Below are positions 8,144 to 16,895 of a stretch of DNA of 64,000 nt, in pieces. The translations under genes and the position numbers were made by a program. Position 1 is the first letter of the stretch; every line of letters begins with the position of its first letter. The DNA is from Sulfurovum zhangzhouensis (GTDB lineage: Bacteria > Campylobacterota > Campylobacteria > Campylobacterales > Sulfurovaceae). Location of the stretch: contig NZ_JAQIBD010000003.1 in NCBI RefSeq assembly GCF_030347965.1, forward strand, positions 62,001 through 126,000, given 5' to 3'. Under the pieces are notes generated by a model. The model was not told the DNA's origin. It saw only the letters and a list, made by a program, of their open reading frames with translations, and ran no database searches.

Positions 8144-10228
8144 ATGAAAGAAGCAGTTAATAATAGAGCGATCAGAGAAAGAAGCAATAAAGTACTTACT
8201 ATTTTTTTACTTTTAGTACTTCTTGTTGTCGTTTTTCTTATGTCAGTGATACATACGATCCAGTCTGACCGGCGAATCCCAAGCGAACATGCAAAGATAC
8301 ATGACCGCTCATTACGCGGATCTATCATCTCAGCTGACGGATATACTTTAAGTTACTCTCAAAAAACCTACCAGGCCGTCATACGCGGAGCAAGTATCAA
8401 ACCTGAAAAAAGAGAACTTTTCATCAAATTTTTCAGTATCTACAGCGGTATCCCTATCAAAGCAATCCAAGAAAGGTTTACCGATAAAAAAGGCCGGCTT
8501 ATCACAGGGAATATTGTACTCTCAAAAGAGCTCAATGCAAAATCTGCAATGCAGCTTAAAGAACTGGCACACAAACTCAGAAAAATGGATGTCTTTCAGT
8601 GGGTTGAGAATGGTAACGGTGTCAAAGTGCTTTATGGACTGGATATTATAGAAAACGGAGAGAGTAGACGTTTCCCTCTTAAAGATATACTTAGCCCGAC
8701 ACTAGGCTATGTAGGAGACAGACAAGAGGGAAGATACATTCGTCCGCAAGGTAAAAAAGGCCTGGAAAGAAAATACGAAGAACATATCACGTCTAAGAAA
8801 AACGGATATTTTCAAGGGAAAAGAGATGTTATCGGGACGGTCATCCATGATAAAAACAGTATGAAGATCAAACGTATCGACGGGCTTGACCTGCATCTGA
8901 ACATTCCGCTGGCCCTGCAACGTCATATTGAGATCATGCTCGATGCGATGAAAACACAGCTCGATGCAGATGAGATCATTGTCGGAGTGATGAAAAGTGA
9001 TACCGGAGAACTACTCAGCCTTGCCAGTTCAGAACGTTTTGATCCTTCCCATATCACCCAAAAAGATATCCCTGCACTCAATCCGAAATTTGCAGAATAT
9101 CCTTATGAGGCAGGATCCGTACTCAAACCTCTCACCTTGTCTATAGCATTAAGTCATGGTGTCATCACTCCACGCACCATGATCAATACAGAAAACGGTA
9201 AAATGAAGATAGGTAAATTTACGATCAGGGATGATGACAAGTTTGAATCTTTAGATGCAGCAGGTATCATCATCCACTCATCCAATATCGGTAGTTCAAA
9301 AATATCATGGAAACTTACAGGAAAAGAATTTAGAGATGGGCTGCTTGCTTTTGGTGTTGCGAGACCTTCTGGAATTGACCTCTCCCGTGATCTACCAGGA
9401 AGTCTCAAACCTCTCTACTTACTAAATCATGAACTTCATCGTGCCAGTACCTCATACGGATACGGTATGCAAATTACCTTTGCACAACTCTTTAAAGCCT
9501 ACTCCGCCTTTAACAATGGGGGTATAGCCGTAACACCTAGGATAGTAAGCTATCTTGAAGATGCAAAAGGCAACCACTATACCCTAGAGCCGGAAGTACC
9601 CGATCTTCACGCTATTGATCCAAAGACCGCTCAAACAGTGCATGATATATTGATACGTGTCGTACAGGAAGGGACAGGGGTAAAGGCAAAGTATCCCGGT
9701 CTGGAGATCGGAGGGAAAACCGGTACGGCCCACATCGCGAGGAAGGGACACTACCTGCGTGAGTACCATAGTAGCTTTTATGGATTTGCCAATGATAAAG
9801 AGGGCAACAAATATACGATCGGTGTACTGGTGATCAAAGCCAAAAAATACCGAAAATATTTTGCTTCTTTGTCAGCTGTACCGACCTTTAGAAATATCGT
9901 AGAGATTCTGGTTGATCAAAACTATCTCAAGCCGGATCCGGATGCATCTGAACAGATAGCTACCAATGAAATGCTTTATCAAATAGAAGAGAATGAACCT
10001 TCTTTGCCAGAAACACCAGAGGATATTGAAACAGTTGCCAATAAGCCTGCATCGTCTCAGGTAAAACCATCAAGTAGCACAAGCAAGCCAAAAAACACGA
10101 TTACGGATCTCTTTAAGCTCAAAGAGAAACCCCAACAATCACAACCAAAACCTTATGTCGAGCCTGTTCAACAGCCATTGCCGGTAAAAGACAATAATCC
10201 TCATAAACTCTTTGAAGATCTCTTTTAA
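8144..10228 (+). CDS. ftsI: Class B penicillin-binding protein (septal transpeptidase) with long C-terminal tail
   Basis: 694 residues. One membrane helix (about 20-40) precedes a PBP dimerisation domain and a transpeptidase domain with all three active-site motifs: SVLK (nucleophile Ser near 325), SSN (near 380) and KTGT (near 525). It cross-links septal peptidoglycan in the periplasm. The last ~90 residues, after the catalytic domain, are rich in Pro, Gln, Ser and Lys and look disordered. That makes the protein longer than the roughly 600 residues usual for FtsI in this group. AGGGAG before the ATG supports the start. The opposite ftsW supports the septal assignment over a PBP2/elongation role. 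Confidence 0.9.
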   Translation: MKEAVNNRAIRERSNKVLTIFLLLVLLVVVFLMSVIHTIQSDRRIPSEHAKIHDRSLRGSIISADGYTLSYSQKTYQAVIRGASIKPEKRELFIKFFSIYSGIPIKAIQERFTDKKGRLITGNIVLSKELNAKSAMQLKELAHKLRKMDVFQWVENGNGVKVLYGLDIIENGESRRFPLKDILSPTLGYVGDRQEGRYIRPQGKKGLERKYEEHITSKKNGYFQGKRDVIGTVIHDKNSMKIKRIDGLDLHLNIPLALQRHIEIMLDAMKTQLDADEIIVGVMKSDTGELLSLASSERFDPSHITQKDIPALNPKFAEYPYEAGSVLKPLTLSIALSHGVITPRTMINTENGKMKIGKFTIRDDDKFESLDAAGIIIHSSNIGSSKISWKLTGKEFRDGLLAFGVARPSGIDLSRDLPGSLKPLYLLNHELHRASTSYGYGMQITFAQLFKAYSAFNNGGIAVTPRIVSYLEDAKGNHYTLEPEVPDLHAIDPKTAQTVHDILIRVVQEGTGVKAKYPGLEIGGKTGTAHIARKGHYLREYHSSFYGFANDKEGNKYTIGVLVIKAKKYRKYFASLSAVPTFRNIVEILVDQNYLKPDPDASEQIATNEMLYQIEENEPSLPETPEDIETVANKPASSQVKPSSSTSKPKNTITDLFKLKEKPQQSQPKPYVEPVQQPLPVKDNNPHKLFEDLF

Positions 10229-10267
10229 TGTTATCATTTTGATACTCTCTTGAGTTACTATCTGCTC

Positions 10268-10287
10268 GAAAAAAGTTCTCTTTTTTC
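10268..10287 (+). terminator. AT-rich hairpin after ftsI
   Basis: Arms GAAAAAAG and CTTTTTTC (8 perfect pairs) around a TTCT loop, then CTTAATTTAT. It lies 40 bases after the ftsI stop and 24 bases before the next ATG. It could end the ftsI message or act in the leader of the next gene. The stem is almost all A-T, so it would be weak. Confidence 0.4.
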
Positions 10288-10310
10288 TTAATTTATATAA
10301 GGAAAACCAC

Positions 10311-10673
10311 ATGAAAAGAATTTTTTTGAGCTTACTTTTACTCACAACTTCACCAGCACTGATTGTCGCTTCTGAAACGACCTCACTAATTGATACGAAT
10401 GAACCTCTGGTATCAGATACTACCCAAGCCACGATAGGCAGAAATGTATTTAGACAAAAACTCAGAAGAAAATGTGGACTTACAGGTGCAAGGTTTGCAC
10501 AAACACATACTCTAAATGAGTGGCAAGAACTTAAAGAAGAGGGGAACTTTCGTATTGAGATCTATAAGATCTGTCCAAAGACGGCAACGGTACTAAAAGA
10601 TGACTGGATAGAGCCTCTTTATGAATTTAGTAAAGCATATGCCTCAGATACAGGTAACTTTCCTTCCTGTTAG
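10311..10673 (+). CDS. Small exported protein, unknown function
   Basis: 120 residues with a signal peptide (hydrophobic about 4-20, VASE cleavage region), so probably periplasmic. The mature part has three cysteines, in [20 protein letters not shown] and the last residue. The Cys-Gly-x-x-Gly and His pattern suggests binding of haem or metal, but there is no CxxCH, so this is a guess. AAGGA lies 8 bases before the ATG. Its stop overlaps the panC stop by four bases (convergent). I recall similar short periplasmic proteins in Campylobacterota but no function. Confidence 0.7.
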   Translation: MKRIFLSLLLLTTSPALIVASETTSLIDTNEPLVSDTTQATIGRNVFRQKLRRKCGLTGARFAQTHTLNEWQELKEEGNFRIEIYKICPKTATVLKDDWIEPLYEFSKAYASDTGNFPSC

Positions 10674-11494
10674 AGCCAAAGATTATCAATTAGTCTTGGT
10701 TTACCTACCCAGGCAGCAACCAATATCATCGTATTGCCTATCTCAACATTTTCCAAAGGTTTGAAGGTGCGATCAACAATTGCAACATACTCTACTTCAT
10801 CCGCTTCTTTAAGCACCTCCATCATCTCAGCCTTGATCTCTTCTACATCACGTTTCCCGCTAATAATGAGCTTTGAAGCACGTTTAAGTGAACGGGAAAG
10901 ACAAAGTGCTCTCACTTTTTCCTCTTCACTCATATAGGCATTGCGGCTGCTAAGTGCCAATCCTTTTTCATCACGAATGATCTCACATGGAATGATATTC
11001 ACATCCATAAAATAGTTTCTGACCATTTGAGTAACGAGGGCAAGCTGCTGTGCATCTTTTTTCCCAAAGTAAGCATTATCTGCACCACTGATATTGAGCA
11101 GTTTCATCACGATCTGAAGCATTCCGTCAAAGTGTCCCGGACGCTTCTGACCTTCCAAAATATAACCGCGGATTGCAGGTGCACCTATGCTGAGTTCATC
11201 GTGCTCATACATCTGATCGATTGTCGGCATAAAGAGAATATCTACTTTTGCCAATTCACAGATCTTTCGGTCAGCCTCTTCCTTGCGAGGGTATGCATCA
11301 AGGTCTTCACCTTCCAAAAACTGTGTTGGATTGACAAAAATAGAAACGATAAGATGGTCATTCTCTGATCTAGCCTTTTGGATAAGAGATAAGTGTCCCT
11401 GGTGCAAAGCGCCCATGGTCGGTACAAAGCCTATACTCCCATGCAATGCTCTCTTTGCTTCTTGCAACTCTTTTATCGTCTGTACGATGATCAT
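10670..11494 (-). CDS. panC: Pantothenate synthetase
   Basis: About 274 residues. It joins pantoate and beta-alanine with ATP to make pantothenate, the precursor of coenzyme A. The HIGH-type nucleotidyltransferase signature is seen as [10 protein letters not shown] near the N terminus. Further on are the pantoate-site region GHFDG and the KDAQQL loop with its SSRN end. A TTG four codons upstream would lengthen it, but the ATG at 11494 has GAGG at good spacing. A 22-bp perfect palindrome covers the promoter region just upstream. No panB or panD is in the window. Confidence 0.95.
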   Translation of the reverse strand: MIIVQTIKELQEAKRALHGSIGFVPTMGALHQGHLSLIQKARSENDHLIVSIFVNPTQFLEGEDLDAYPRKEEADRKICELAKVDILFMPTIDQMYEHDELSIGAPAIRGYILEGQKRPGHFDGMLQIVMKLLNISGADNAYFGKKDAQQLALVTQMVRNYFMDVNIIPCEIIRDEKGLALSSRNAYMSEEEKVRALCLSRSLKRASKLIISGKRDVEEIKAEMMEVLKEADEVEYVAIVDRTFKPLENVEIGNTMILVAAWVGKPRLIDNLWL

Positions 11495-11517
11495 CTCTAA
11501 CCTCAACTTTCGCTCAA

Positions 11518-11539
11518 TTTTGGTAAAATTTTACCAAAA
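11518..11539. promoter_or_regulatory. 22-bp perfect palindrome in the panC promoter
   Basis: The half site TTTTGGTAAAA is followed at once by its exact reverse complement. The centre lies about 35 bases upstream of the panC ATG, and the half site contains TAAAAT, which could be the panC -10 box. An uninterrupted dyad at the start site is what a dimeric repressor operator looks like. The regulator is unknown. Confidence 0.5.
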
Positions 11540-11614
11540 CTATCCGCTAGAGAAATTAAATCATAATGATAGATGAGGCAAACTGCCCATGCTTTAGTTG
11601 GATGTGAAGACAAA

Positions 11615-11640
11615 ATAAACAACAAATACGTGTTGTTTAT
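11615..11640 (+). promoter_or_regulatory. 10-bp perfect hairpin upstream of prfB
   Basis: Arms ATAAACAACA and TGTTGTTTAT surround a 6-base AATACG loop, 78 bases before the prfB ATG. No T run follows on the plus strand. On the minus strand it is followed by TTTTG. It may be a leader hairpin of prfB or an operator. Downstream, to 11717, is a GC-richer stretch (CAAAGCGAAGCCGTGCAGGC) of unknown role. Confidence 0.4.
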
Positions 11641-11717
11641 AGCAAAAAACCGAAACGGACATAGCAAAGCGAAGCCGTGCAGGCAAATATAAAGTATAAA
11701 AAAGGACCTTTTTCACT

Positions 11718-12812
11718 ATGGATGCGTACGAATACGGCGAACTACTTAAAACCCTCTCTACCAAGATGGCAAATATTACCAATATCGTCAAACCTGACAA
11801 GCTTAATGCGAGATTGGATGAGATAGAGGCGATGCAACAAGATGCAAGTTTCTGGAATGATGCGGAAAATGCAGGAAAGATCTCCCAGGAAAAAACAAGA
11901 ACAGAAAGAGTGCTTGCTACCTACAACAATGCAAAAGATGCGCTTCAAGATGCTGTAGAATATTTCGAACTTTCAAAAGCAGAAGGGGATGATGAAACTT
12001 TGGAAATGCTCTATGAGGATGCGCCAAATCTAGAAGCCAATACACAAGCACTTGAGATACAAATGATGCTCAGCGGTAAGAACGACGGCAATAACGCAAT
12101 CGTCTCGATCCATCCGGGAGCAGGAGGTACTGAGTCTCAGGATTGGGCAAGTATGCTCTATCGTATGTATCTAAGATGGGCTGAACGTCATGGCTTCAAA
12201 GTCGAAGTACTTGACTATCAGGCAGGAGAAGAAGCAGGGATTAAAGATGCCTCTTTCATCATCAAAGGAGAAAATGCTTACGGGTATCTCAAAGTGGAAA
12301 ACGGCATTCACCGTCTTGTACGTATCAGTCCATTTGACTCCAATGCCAAACGTCATACCTCTTTCACTTCTGTCATGGTATCCCCTGAGATAGAAGATGA
12401 TATCGAGATAGAGATAGAGGATAAGGATATCCGTATCGACACTTATCGCGCATCAGGCGCAGGGGGGCAGCACGTCAATAAAACCGAGTCGGCGATTCGT
12501 ATCACACACATCCCGACCAATATCGTCGTACAGTGTCAAAATGACAGAAGCCAGCATAAAAATAAAGCTTCTGCAATGAAAATGCTTAAGTCACGTCTTT
12601 ATGAGTTTGAAATGGCTAAAAAACAGGCGGAACTTGACGGAGTGGAAAAATCCGAAATAGGATGGGGGCATCAGATACGTTCTTATGTTCTTCAGCCATA
12701 CCAACAAGTTAAAGATACCAGAAGTAATCAGGCATTCAGTAATGTTGAAGCAATTCTAGATGGGGATATTGATAAGATCATCGAAGGTGTCTTGATCTCA
12801 CAAGCAAAGTAA
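11718..12812 (+). CDS. prfB: Peptide chain release factor 2
   Basis: 364 residues. RF2 reads stop codons UGA and UAA and triggers peptide release. The stop-recognition tripeptide SPF is at 204-206 and the universal GGQ at 249-251, almost the same numbering as in E. coli. SPF separates it from RF1, which has PxT. The frame is open from the ATG, with no in-frame UGA and no programmed +1 shift near codon 25, unlike the self-regulated prfB of many bacteria. A GACTC/GAGTC hairpin follows the stop. Confidence 0.97.
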   Translation: MDAYEYGELLKTLSTKMANITNIVKPDKLNARLDEIEAMQQDASFWNDAENAGKISQEKTRTERVLATYNNAKDALQDAVEYFELSKAEGDDETLEMLYEDAPNLEANTQALEIQMMLSGKNDGNNAIVSIHPGAGGTESQDWASMLYRMYLRWAERHGFKVEVLDYQAGEEAGIKDASFIIKGENAYGYLKVENGIHRLVRISPFDSNAKRHTSFTSVMVSPEIEDDIEIEIEDKDIRIDTYRASGAGGQHVNKTESAIRITHIPTNIVVQCQNDRSQHKNKASAMKMLKSRLYEFEMAKKQAELDGVEKSEIGWGHQIRSYVLQPYQQVKDTRSNQAFSNVEAILDGDIDKIIEGVLISQAK

Positions 12813-12814
12813 AT

Positions 12815-12952
12815 CTACTTTCCCTCTGACTCTTTAGAGTCTTGCTCTTTTTTCTTTTTTGTCAATAGATTAGTAATAATGATTGCTCCATAAAAGACAA
12901 GAAAGAGCTTACCTCCGGTATAAAAAATATCCAGTAAATTTATCTCTTTCAT
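12815..12952 (-). CDS. 45-residue single-TM protein coupled to the ABC ATPase
   Basis: This ORF is short but well placed. Its ATG overlaps the TGA of the upstream LolD-like ATPase as ATGA, the classic arrangement for translational coupling. The protein has a short N terminus, one hydrophobic stretch (about residues 16-31, LFLVFYGAIIITNLL), then KKKKE and a charged Ser/Glu/Lys tail. The positive-inside pattern suggests the tail lies in the cytoplasm. The convergent prfB stop is only 2 bases away. No homolog is known to me. It might be an accessory subunit of the transporter, or a chance ORF kept by position; I favour a real gene. Confidence 0.6.
   Translation of the reverse strand: MKEINLLDIFYTGGKLFLVFYGAIIITNLLTKKKKEQDSKESEGK
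12828..12860 (+). terminator. Terminator of prfB
   Basis: Stem GACTCT/AGAGTC at 12828-12841, then a T-rich tract (CTCTTTTTTCTTTTTTG). It starts 16 bases after the prfB stop. On the opposite strand the same bases encode the C-terminal tail of the small ORF at 12815-12952, so both functions would share this DNA. Confidence 0.6.
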
Positions 12953-13599
12953 GCATACTCTTTGAGCTGTTTCTCTTCAAGTCTATAGGTTTTGTCACAA
13001 CGTGATGCCATTTCATTATCATGCGTTACCAAAAGCAGTGCTGCATCATTGTGTTTGGTATATTCCAAGAGTACATCCATCACCAGATTGGCTGTCTCTT
13101 TATCCAGATTACCTGTAGGTTCATCGGCAAATATAACACGTGGTTTTTTACTCAATACCCTTGCGATCGAGACACGCTGTTGCTGCCCGCCTGAAAGGTC
13201 TCCGATCTTATGATCCATAACCTCTTTGATCTCAAGCTTTTCAAGTAAATTTTCATCGATCTCTTCACCCGAAAGCATCGTAGCAACATTCACGTTCTCC
13301 ATCGCACTCATCCCTTTAAAGAGATAGTGAAACTGGAAAATGATTCCGATCTCATAACGGCGCATCTCCTCAATTTCGCTCTCTTTTAGTGCATAGAGCT
13401 CTTTGTTCAGTAACTTAACACTTCCCTCATTGGGGGTTAAAAAAGTAGATACGATATGTAAAAGTGTAGACTTACCGCTCCCGCTTCGTCCTACAATTGC
13501 TGCAGACTCGGTAGCTTTCAGTACAAAATCTACATCATCAAATAGTGTATATTCAAAACCGTGAGAAATTCCCTTGGCTTCTAACAGAGCTTCTGACAT
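12949..13599 (-). CDS. ABC transporter ATP-binding protein, LolD/MacB-like
   Basis: 216 residues with Walker A (GRSGSGKST), Q-loop (IFQFHYLF), signature LSGGQQQR, Walker B (VIFADEPTGNLD) and H-loop (VTHD). The EPTGNLD form and size fit the LolD/FtsE/MacB class, which drives lipoprotein release or similar envelope tasks rather than import. No permease gene is adjacent, so the partner must be elsewhere. A TTG one codon upstream is possible, but the ATG at 13599 with AAGG before it is preferred. A 45-residue membrane ORF overlaps its stop. The exact substrate is unknown. Confidence 0.88.
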   Translation of the reverse strand: MSEALLEAKGISHGFEYTLFDDVDFVLKATESAAIVGRSGSGKSTLLHIVSTFLTPNEGSVKLLNKELYALKESEIEEMRRYEIGIIFQFHYLFKGMSAMENVNVATMLSGEEIDENLLEKLEIKEVMDHKIGDLSGGQQQRVSIARVLSKKPRVIFADEPTGNLDKETANLVMDVLLEYTKHNDAALLLVTHDNEMASRCDKTYRLEEKQLKEYA

Positions 13600-13697
13600 C
13601 AATAATTGCCTTTAAATGAGTTGGCTTATTCTAACATAAAAGATTTTTGAAATGTAAATATAACATCTAATCAGCATACTAACACAAGCTGAAAAAT

Positions 13698-14573
13698 TTA
13701 AAATGTGATAGAAACATAGAAGCTGATATCAAATTCTCCATCTTCACTTAGAAAATTATTTTTTTTATAGATCACGTAAGAAGGCTTTGTAGTTGTCTCA
13801 TATTCACTCTTTACCAACCACTCATGATAGACCCAGTGAATGAATTTAAGCATATCTCCATGTTTTCCCTGCAGGTCAAATTTCGCATACACTCCATCGG
13901 AGATTTTAAATTTCGGCAAACGCTGACTAGTGATCTTCTGTTCTTTTGATGTACTGACACAGGCAATGTATTGACACTCTGCCAAAGGAGTAATGGTCGG
14001 GTTGTCATGCAGTAGTGCGATCTGGGTAGAATCCTGAATATGATGAGTGAGTATCCATGTCTGCATTTTCTGCCATGTCTCTTTTACATTGACGTTGTAA
14101 CCCTGATTACGGATATAATAACTTTCAATGGAAGGCATTTTAACGATAGTAGGAATCAATGAACTGAAATCTGCCTGGGAATGCATCGCATTTTTTGACT
14201 GTTTAAGAATTTCGTTCGAGTAAAGCTTATGTCCACCTTGACGCCATGCTTTGGGAGTCATACCGAAACGCTCTTTGAAAACTTTAATAAAAGAGGACTG
14301 TGAACTGTATCCGCATTCGTTGGCAACATTGGAGATCGTAGAATATTTATTGGTCACAAGAAGGTTCGCTGCCTTTTGAAGTCTAATGGACTTGATGCTT
14401 TCATAAATGTTCTTTCCGAATGCTTCCTTAAAGATACGATGCATATGAAATTTACTCACATGCAGATCCTGACTTAACTCTTCAATGTCGATATGTGTAT
14501 CAATATGCGTATAGATATAGTACATCATATCATTGGCTAATTGAGTTCTTTTTTCCAATGTTTCTTTTTTCAT
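13698..14573 (-). CDS. AraC-family transcription regulator with GyrI-like effector domain
   Basis: 291 residues. Two helix-turn-helix units of the AraC DNA-binding domain lie at the N terminus (about 29-52 and 78-106, the second in CGYSSQSSFIKVFKERFGMTP). They are followed by a GyrI-like/SOUL-type small-molecule domain (about 125-291, with IRNQGYN and YAKFDLQGKHGDML). This is the Rob/SoxS-like order seen in multidrug-sensing regulators. It is divergent from the biotin carboxylase operon, separated by about 150 AT-rich bases, and could act there or elsewhere. The ligand is unknown. Confidence 0.88.
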   Translation of the reverse strand: MKKETLEKRTQLANDMMYYIYTHIDTHIDIEELSQDLHVSKFHMHRIFKEAFGKNIYESIKSIRLQKAANLLVTNKYSTISNVANECGYSSQSSFIKVFKERFGMTPKAWRQGGHKLYSNEILKQSKNAMHSQADFSSLIPTIVKMPSIESYYIRNQGYNVNVKETWQKMQTWILTHHIQDSTQIALLHDNPTITPLAECQYIACVSTSKEQKITSQRLPKFKISDGVYAKFDLQGKHGDMLKFIHWVYHEWLVKSEYETTTKPSYVIYKKNNFLSEDGEFDISFYVSITF

Positions 14574-14690
14574 AATGTCAATATTGTAGCATGGATAAAT
14601 AAAATTTTAGAATATATTAAACACTATTTTGAGCAATAATAAACAATATAATGCACAATAATTATGAAGAAATAGCCTCTTCAAACTGCC

Positions 14691-14696
14691 TATAAT
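14691..14696 (+). promoter_or_regulatory. -10 box of the biotin carboxylase operon
   Basis: TATAAT in the context GCCTATAATGACA, 30 bases before the ATG at 14727, with AT-rich DNA upstream and no clear -35, as is usual for Campylobacterota sigma-70 promoters. Confidence 0.6.
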
Positions 14697-14726
14697 GACA
14701 TAAATTTTCATATGAGGAATAAAATC

Positions 14727-16148
14727 ATGAAAAAAATAAACAAGATTCTTATCGCAAACCGTGGTGAGATTGCTCTAAGAGTTATCCGTGCATGTAAAGA
14801 ACTTGACATCCAAAGCGTAGCGATCTACTCAGAAGTAGACAATGAGGGTGTATGGGTGCTGAAAGCCGATGAATCACACCTGATCAAAGGAGATGTACTT
14901 CAAGCTTATCTAAATTACGAAAATATCATCAGTATTGCAAAAAAATCAGGTTGTGATGCGATCCACCCTGGTTACGGTTTCTTATCGGAAAATGCTGAGT
15001 TTGCCAAAGCATGTGAGGAAAATGACATCATCTTTATCGGTCCTAAAGCCGAGCATATCTCTTTGTTCGGGGATAAAATGGCATCCAAGGTTGCAATGAA
15101 AGCCGTTGGAGTACCGGTACTTGAAGGAACTGATGAGCCGATACTGGATAAAAAAGAAGGTGCAAAAATTGCAGAGGAGATAGGATTCCCTATTATTATC
15201 AAAGCAGCATTTGGCGGCGGCGGTAGAGGTATGAGGATCGTTCATAAAGCAAAAGATTTTGATTCAATGTTCGAAAGTGCTACTTCAGAAGCATTGAAGT
15301 TTTTCGGAAAGGGAGAGGTATTTATCGAAAAATACGTTGAAAACCCTAGACACATCGAAGTACAGATCATCGCAGACAAATACGGAAATGTCGTGCATCT
15401 TGGAGAACGTGACTGTTCTATCCAGAGAAGACACCAAAAAGTTATCGAAATTGCTCCATCTCCCCGGCTTAATGATGAAGTAAAAAAAGAGCTCTTCCGT
15501 ATCTCTACTAAAGCAATGTTCAAACTTGGATATGAGAGTGTGGGGACAATCGAATTCCTGCTCGATGAAAATGATACGATCTATTTTATCGAGATGAATA
15601 CCCGCGTGCAGGTAGAACACCCTGTTACTGAGATCATCAGCGGAATAGACATTATCCAAAGAATGATTGAGATAGCAGCAGGTGACAAACTCAAATTTAT
15701 GCAAGAAGAGATCAAGTTCAGAGGGTATGCCATCGAATTCAGGATCAATGCAGAAAACCCTGAAAATAATTTTATGCCATCAAGTGGCACCATCAGCGCA
15801 TATCTTACACCGGGCGGTCCTGGAGTAAGACTCGATACCAGCGCATATGCAGGGTATAAAGTACCGACAAACTATGACTCTATGATAGGTAAACTGATCG
15901 TTTCTGCACTTGATTGGGAAGGTGCGGTCAACAAAGCAAGAAGAGCACTTGATGAGTTCTTCATTGAAGGACTGCCTACCAATATTCCTCTTCATCAGCA
16001 GATCGTAAGAGATGAGGATTTTATCAATGGAAAGTTCACAACTAACTATCTTGATAAAAAACTTCCCAAATTTAATGTTGTCAACCCGGAGACTAAAAAA
16101 GAGATAGAAAGCAAACTTTCATCTATCTTTTCGAAATTTCTCTTTTAA
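14727..16148 (+). CDS. accC: Biotin carboxylase subunit (AccC / PycA type)
   Basis: 473 residues. An N-terminal biotin-carboxylase domain (ILIANRGEIALR), an ATP-grasp domain with the Gly-rich GGGGRGM loop, the HIEVQI and RDCSIQRRHQK motifs, and a C-terminal carboxylase domain ending near DYDSMIGKL-type sequence (NYDSMIGKLIV). It carboxylates the biotin of a carrier protein with bicarbonate and ATP. No carrier or transferase subunit is encoded here, so it could serve acetyl-CoA carboxylase or a split pyruvate carboxylase. The start with TGAGGAA 9 bases upstream is preferred to the ATG five codons earlier. A carbonic anhydrase follows after 42 bases. Confidence 0.88.
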   Translation: MKKINKILIANRGEIALRVIRACKELDIQSVAIYSEVDNEGVWVLKADESHLIKGDVLQAYLNYENIISIAKKSGCDAIHPGYGFLSENAEFAKACEENDIIFIGPKAEHISLFGDKMASKVAMKAVGVPVLEGTDEPILDKKEGAKIAEEIGFPIIIKAAFGGGGRGMRIVHKAKDFDSMFESATSEALKFFGKGEVFIEKYVENPRHIEVQIIADKYGNVVHLGERDCSIQRRHQKVIEIAPSPRLNDEVKKELFRISTKAMFKLGYESVGTIEFLLDENDTIYFIEMNTRVQVEHPVTEIISGIDIIQRMIEIAAGDKLKFMQEEIKFRGYAIEFRINAENPENNFMPSSGTISAYLTPGGPGVRLDTSAYAGYKVPTNYDSMIGKLIVSALDWEGAVNKARRALDEFFIEGLPTNIPLHQQIVRDEDFINGKFTTNYLDKKLPKFNVVNPETKKEIESKLSSIFSKFLF

Positions 16149-16190
16149 TCAAAAGCGATATTCCTCGGAAATATCAATAAAGGATATGCT

Positions 16191-16826
16191 ATGACTATCG
16201 ACGAGCTGATAGAAGGTAATCTAGCCTTTCAAAACTCCTCTTTCAAATTATTTAAAGAGGACTTTGACGTGCTTGTAGAAAAGGGACAACAACCAAAAGT
16301 ACTTTTTATCGGCTGCAGCGATAGCAGGGTTGTTCCTGACCTGATCCTGCACTCCAAACCCGGAGATATGTTCATTTTACGAAATGTCGGCAATTTCGTA
16401 CCCCCTTTTAAAGCAGACAATGAATTTCACGGCAGTGCTGCTGTGATCGAATATGCAGTCAGTATCCTTGATGTAGAGCATATAATTGTATGCGGACATT
16501 CACACTGTGGAGCTTGTAAAGCACTCTATCAAGAGTTCAGTGATGATATAGGGCTCATACATATACGAAAGTGGCTTGAACTTGGGAGAAAGGCTAAGAC
16601 TCAGGTACTTCAACAATATTCTGAAACATTAAACCAAGAAGAGCTCTACCGAAAAACAGAGAAAGTCTCAATCTTGTATCAACTTGAAAATCTTCTGACC
16701 TATCCTGAAGTTAAAAAAAGAGTAGACGAAAAAAGATTGGAAATACACGGATGGTATTATAAGATAGAAGATGGAATGATTGAAGCATACAATCAAGAAA
16801 ATAAACGTTTTGAAAAAATGAATTGA
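16191..16826 (+). CDS. can: Beta-class carbonic anhydrase
   Basis: 211 residues. All active-site residues are visible: Cys42, Asp44 and Arg46 in GCSDSR, then His103 and Cys106 in CGHSHCGAC; Cys42, His103 and Cys106 hold zinc. It interconverts CO2 and bicarbonate in the cytoplasm. The 42-base gap to the biotin carboxylase, with AAAGGA before this ATG, suggests one message; bicarbonate is the co-substrate of that enzyme. This would also suit an organism fixing CO2 through the reductive TCA cycle, which is an inference. It is convergent with tsf. Confidence 0.93.
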   Translation: MTIDELIEGNLAFQNSSFKLFKEDFDVLVEKGQQPKVLFIGCSDSRVVPDLILHSKPGDMFILRNVGNFVPPFKADNEFHGSAAVIEYAVSILDVEHIIVCGHSHCGACKALYQEFSDDIGLIHIRKWLELGRKAKTQVLQQYSETLNQEELYRKTEKVSILYQLENLLTYPEVKKRVDEKRLEIHGWYYKIEDGMIEAYNQENKRFEKMN

Positions 16827-16863
16827 ATAGATTGAGTATTAAAGAAAAGTTTTAAAAGTACCA

Positions 16864-16885
16864 TAAACGGCTACAAAGCCGTTTA
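16864..16885. terminator. Terminator between tsf and carbonic anhydrase gene
   Basis: Perfect 9-bp stem TAAACGGCT/AGCCGTTTA with an ACAA loop in the 69-base gap between two convergent genes. Reading leftwards it is 11 bases after the tsf stop and is followed by a T-rich stretch. It may serve both strands. Confidence 0.65.
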
Positions 16886-16895
16886 CAGTAAATGA

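Noticed and set aside
11718-11850. Programmed +1 frameshift in prfB
   Set aside because: The frame is open and full length from its ATG, so no shift is needed.
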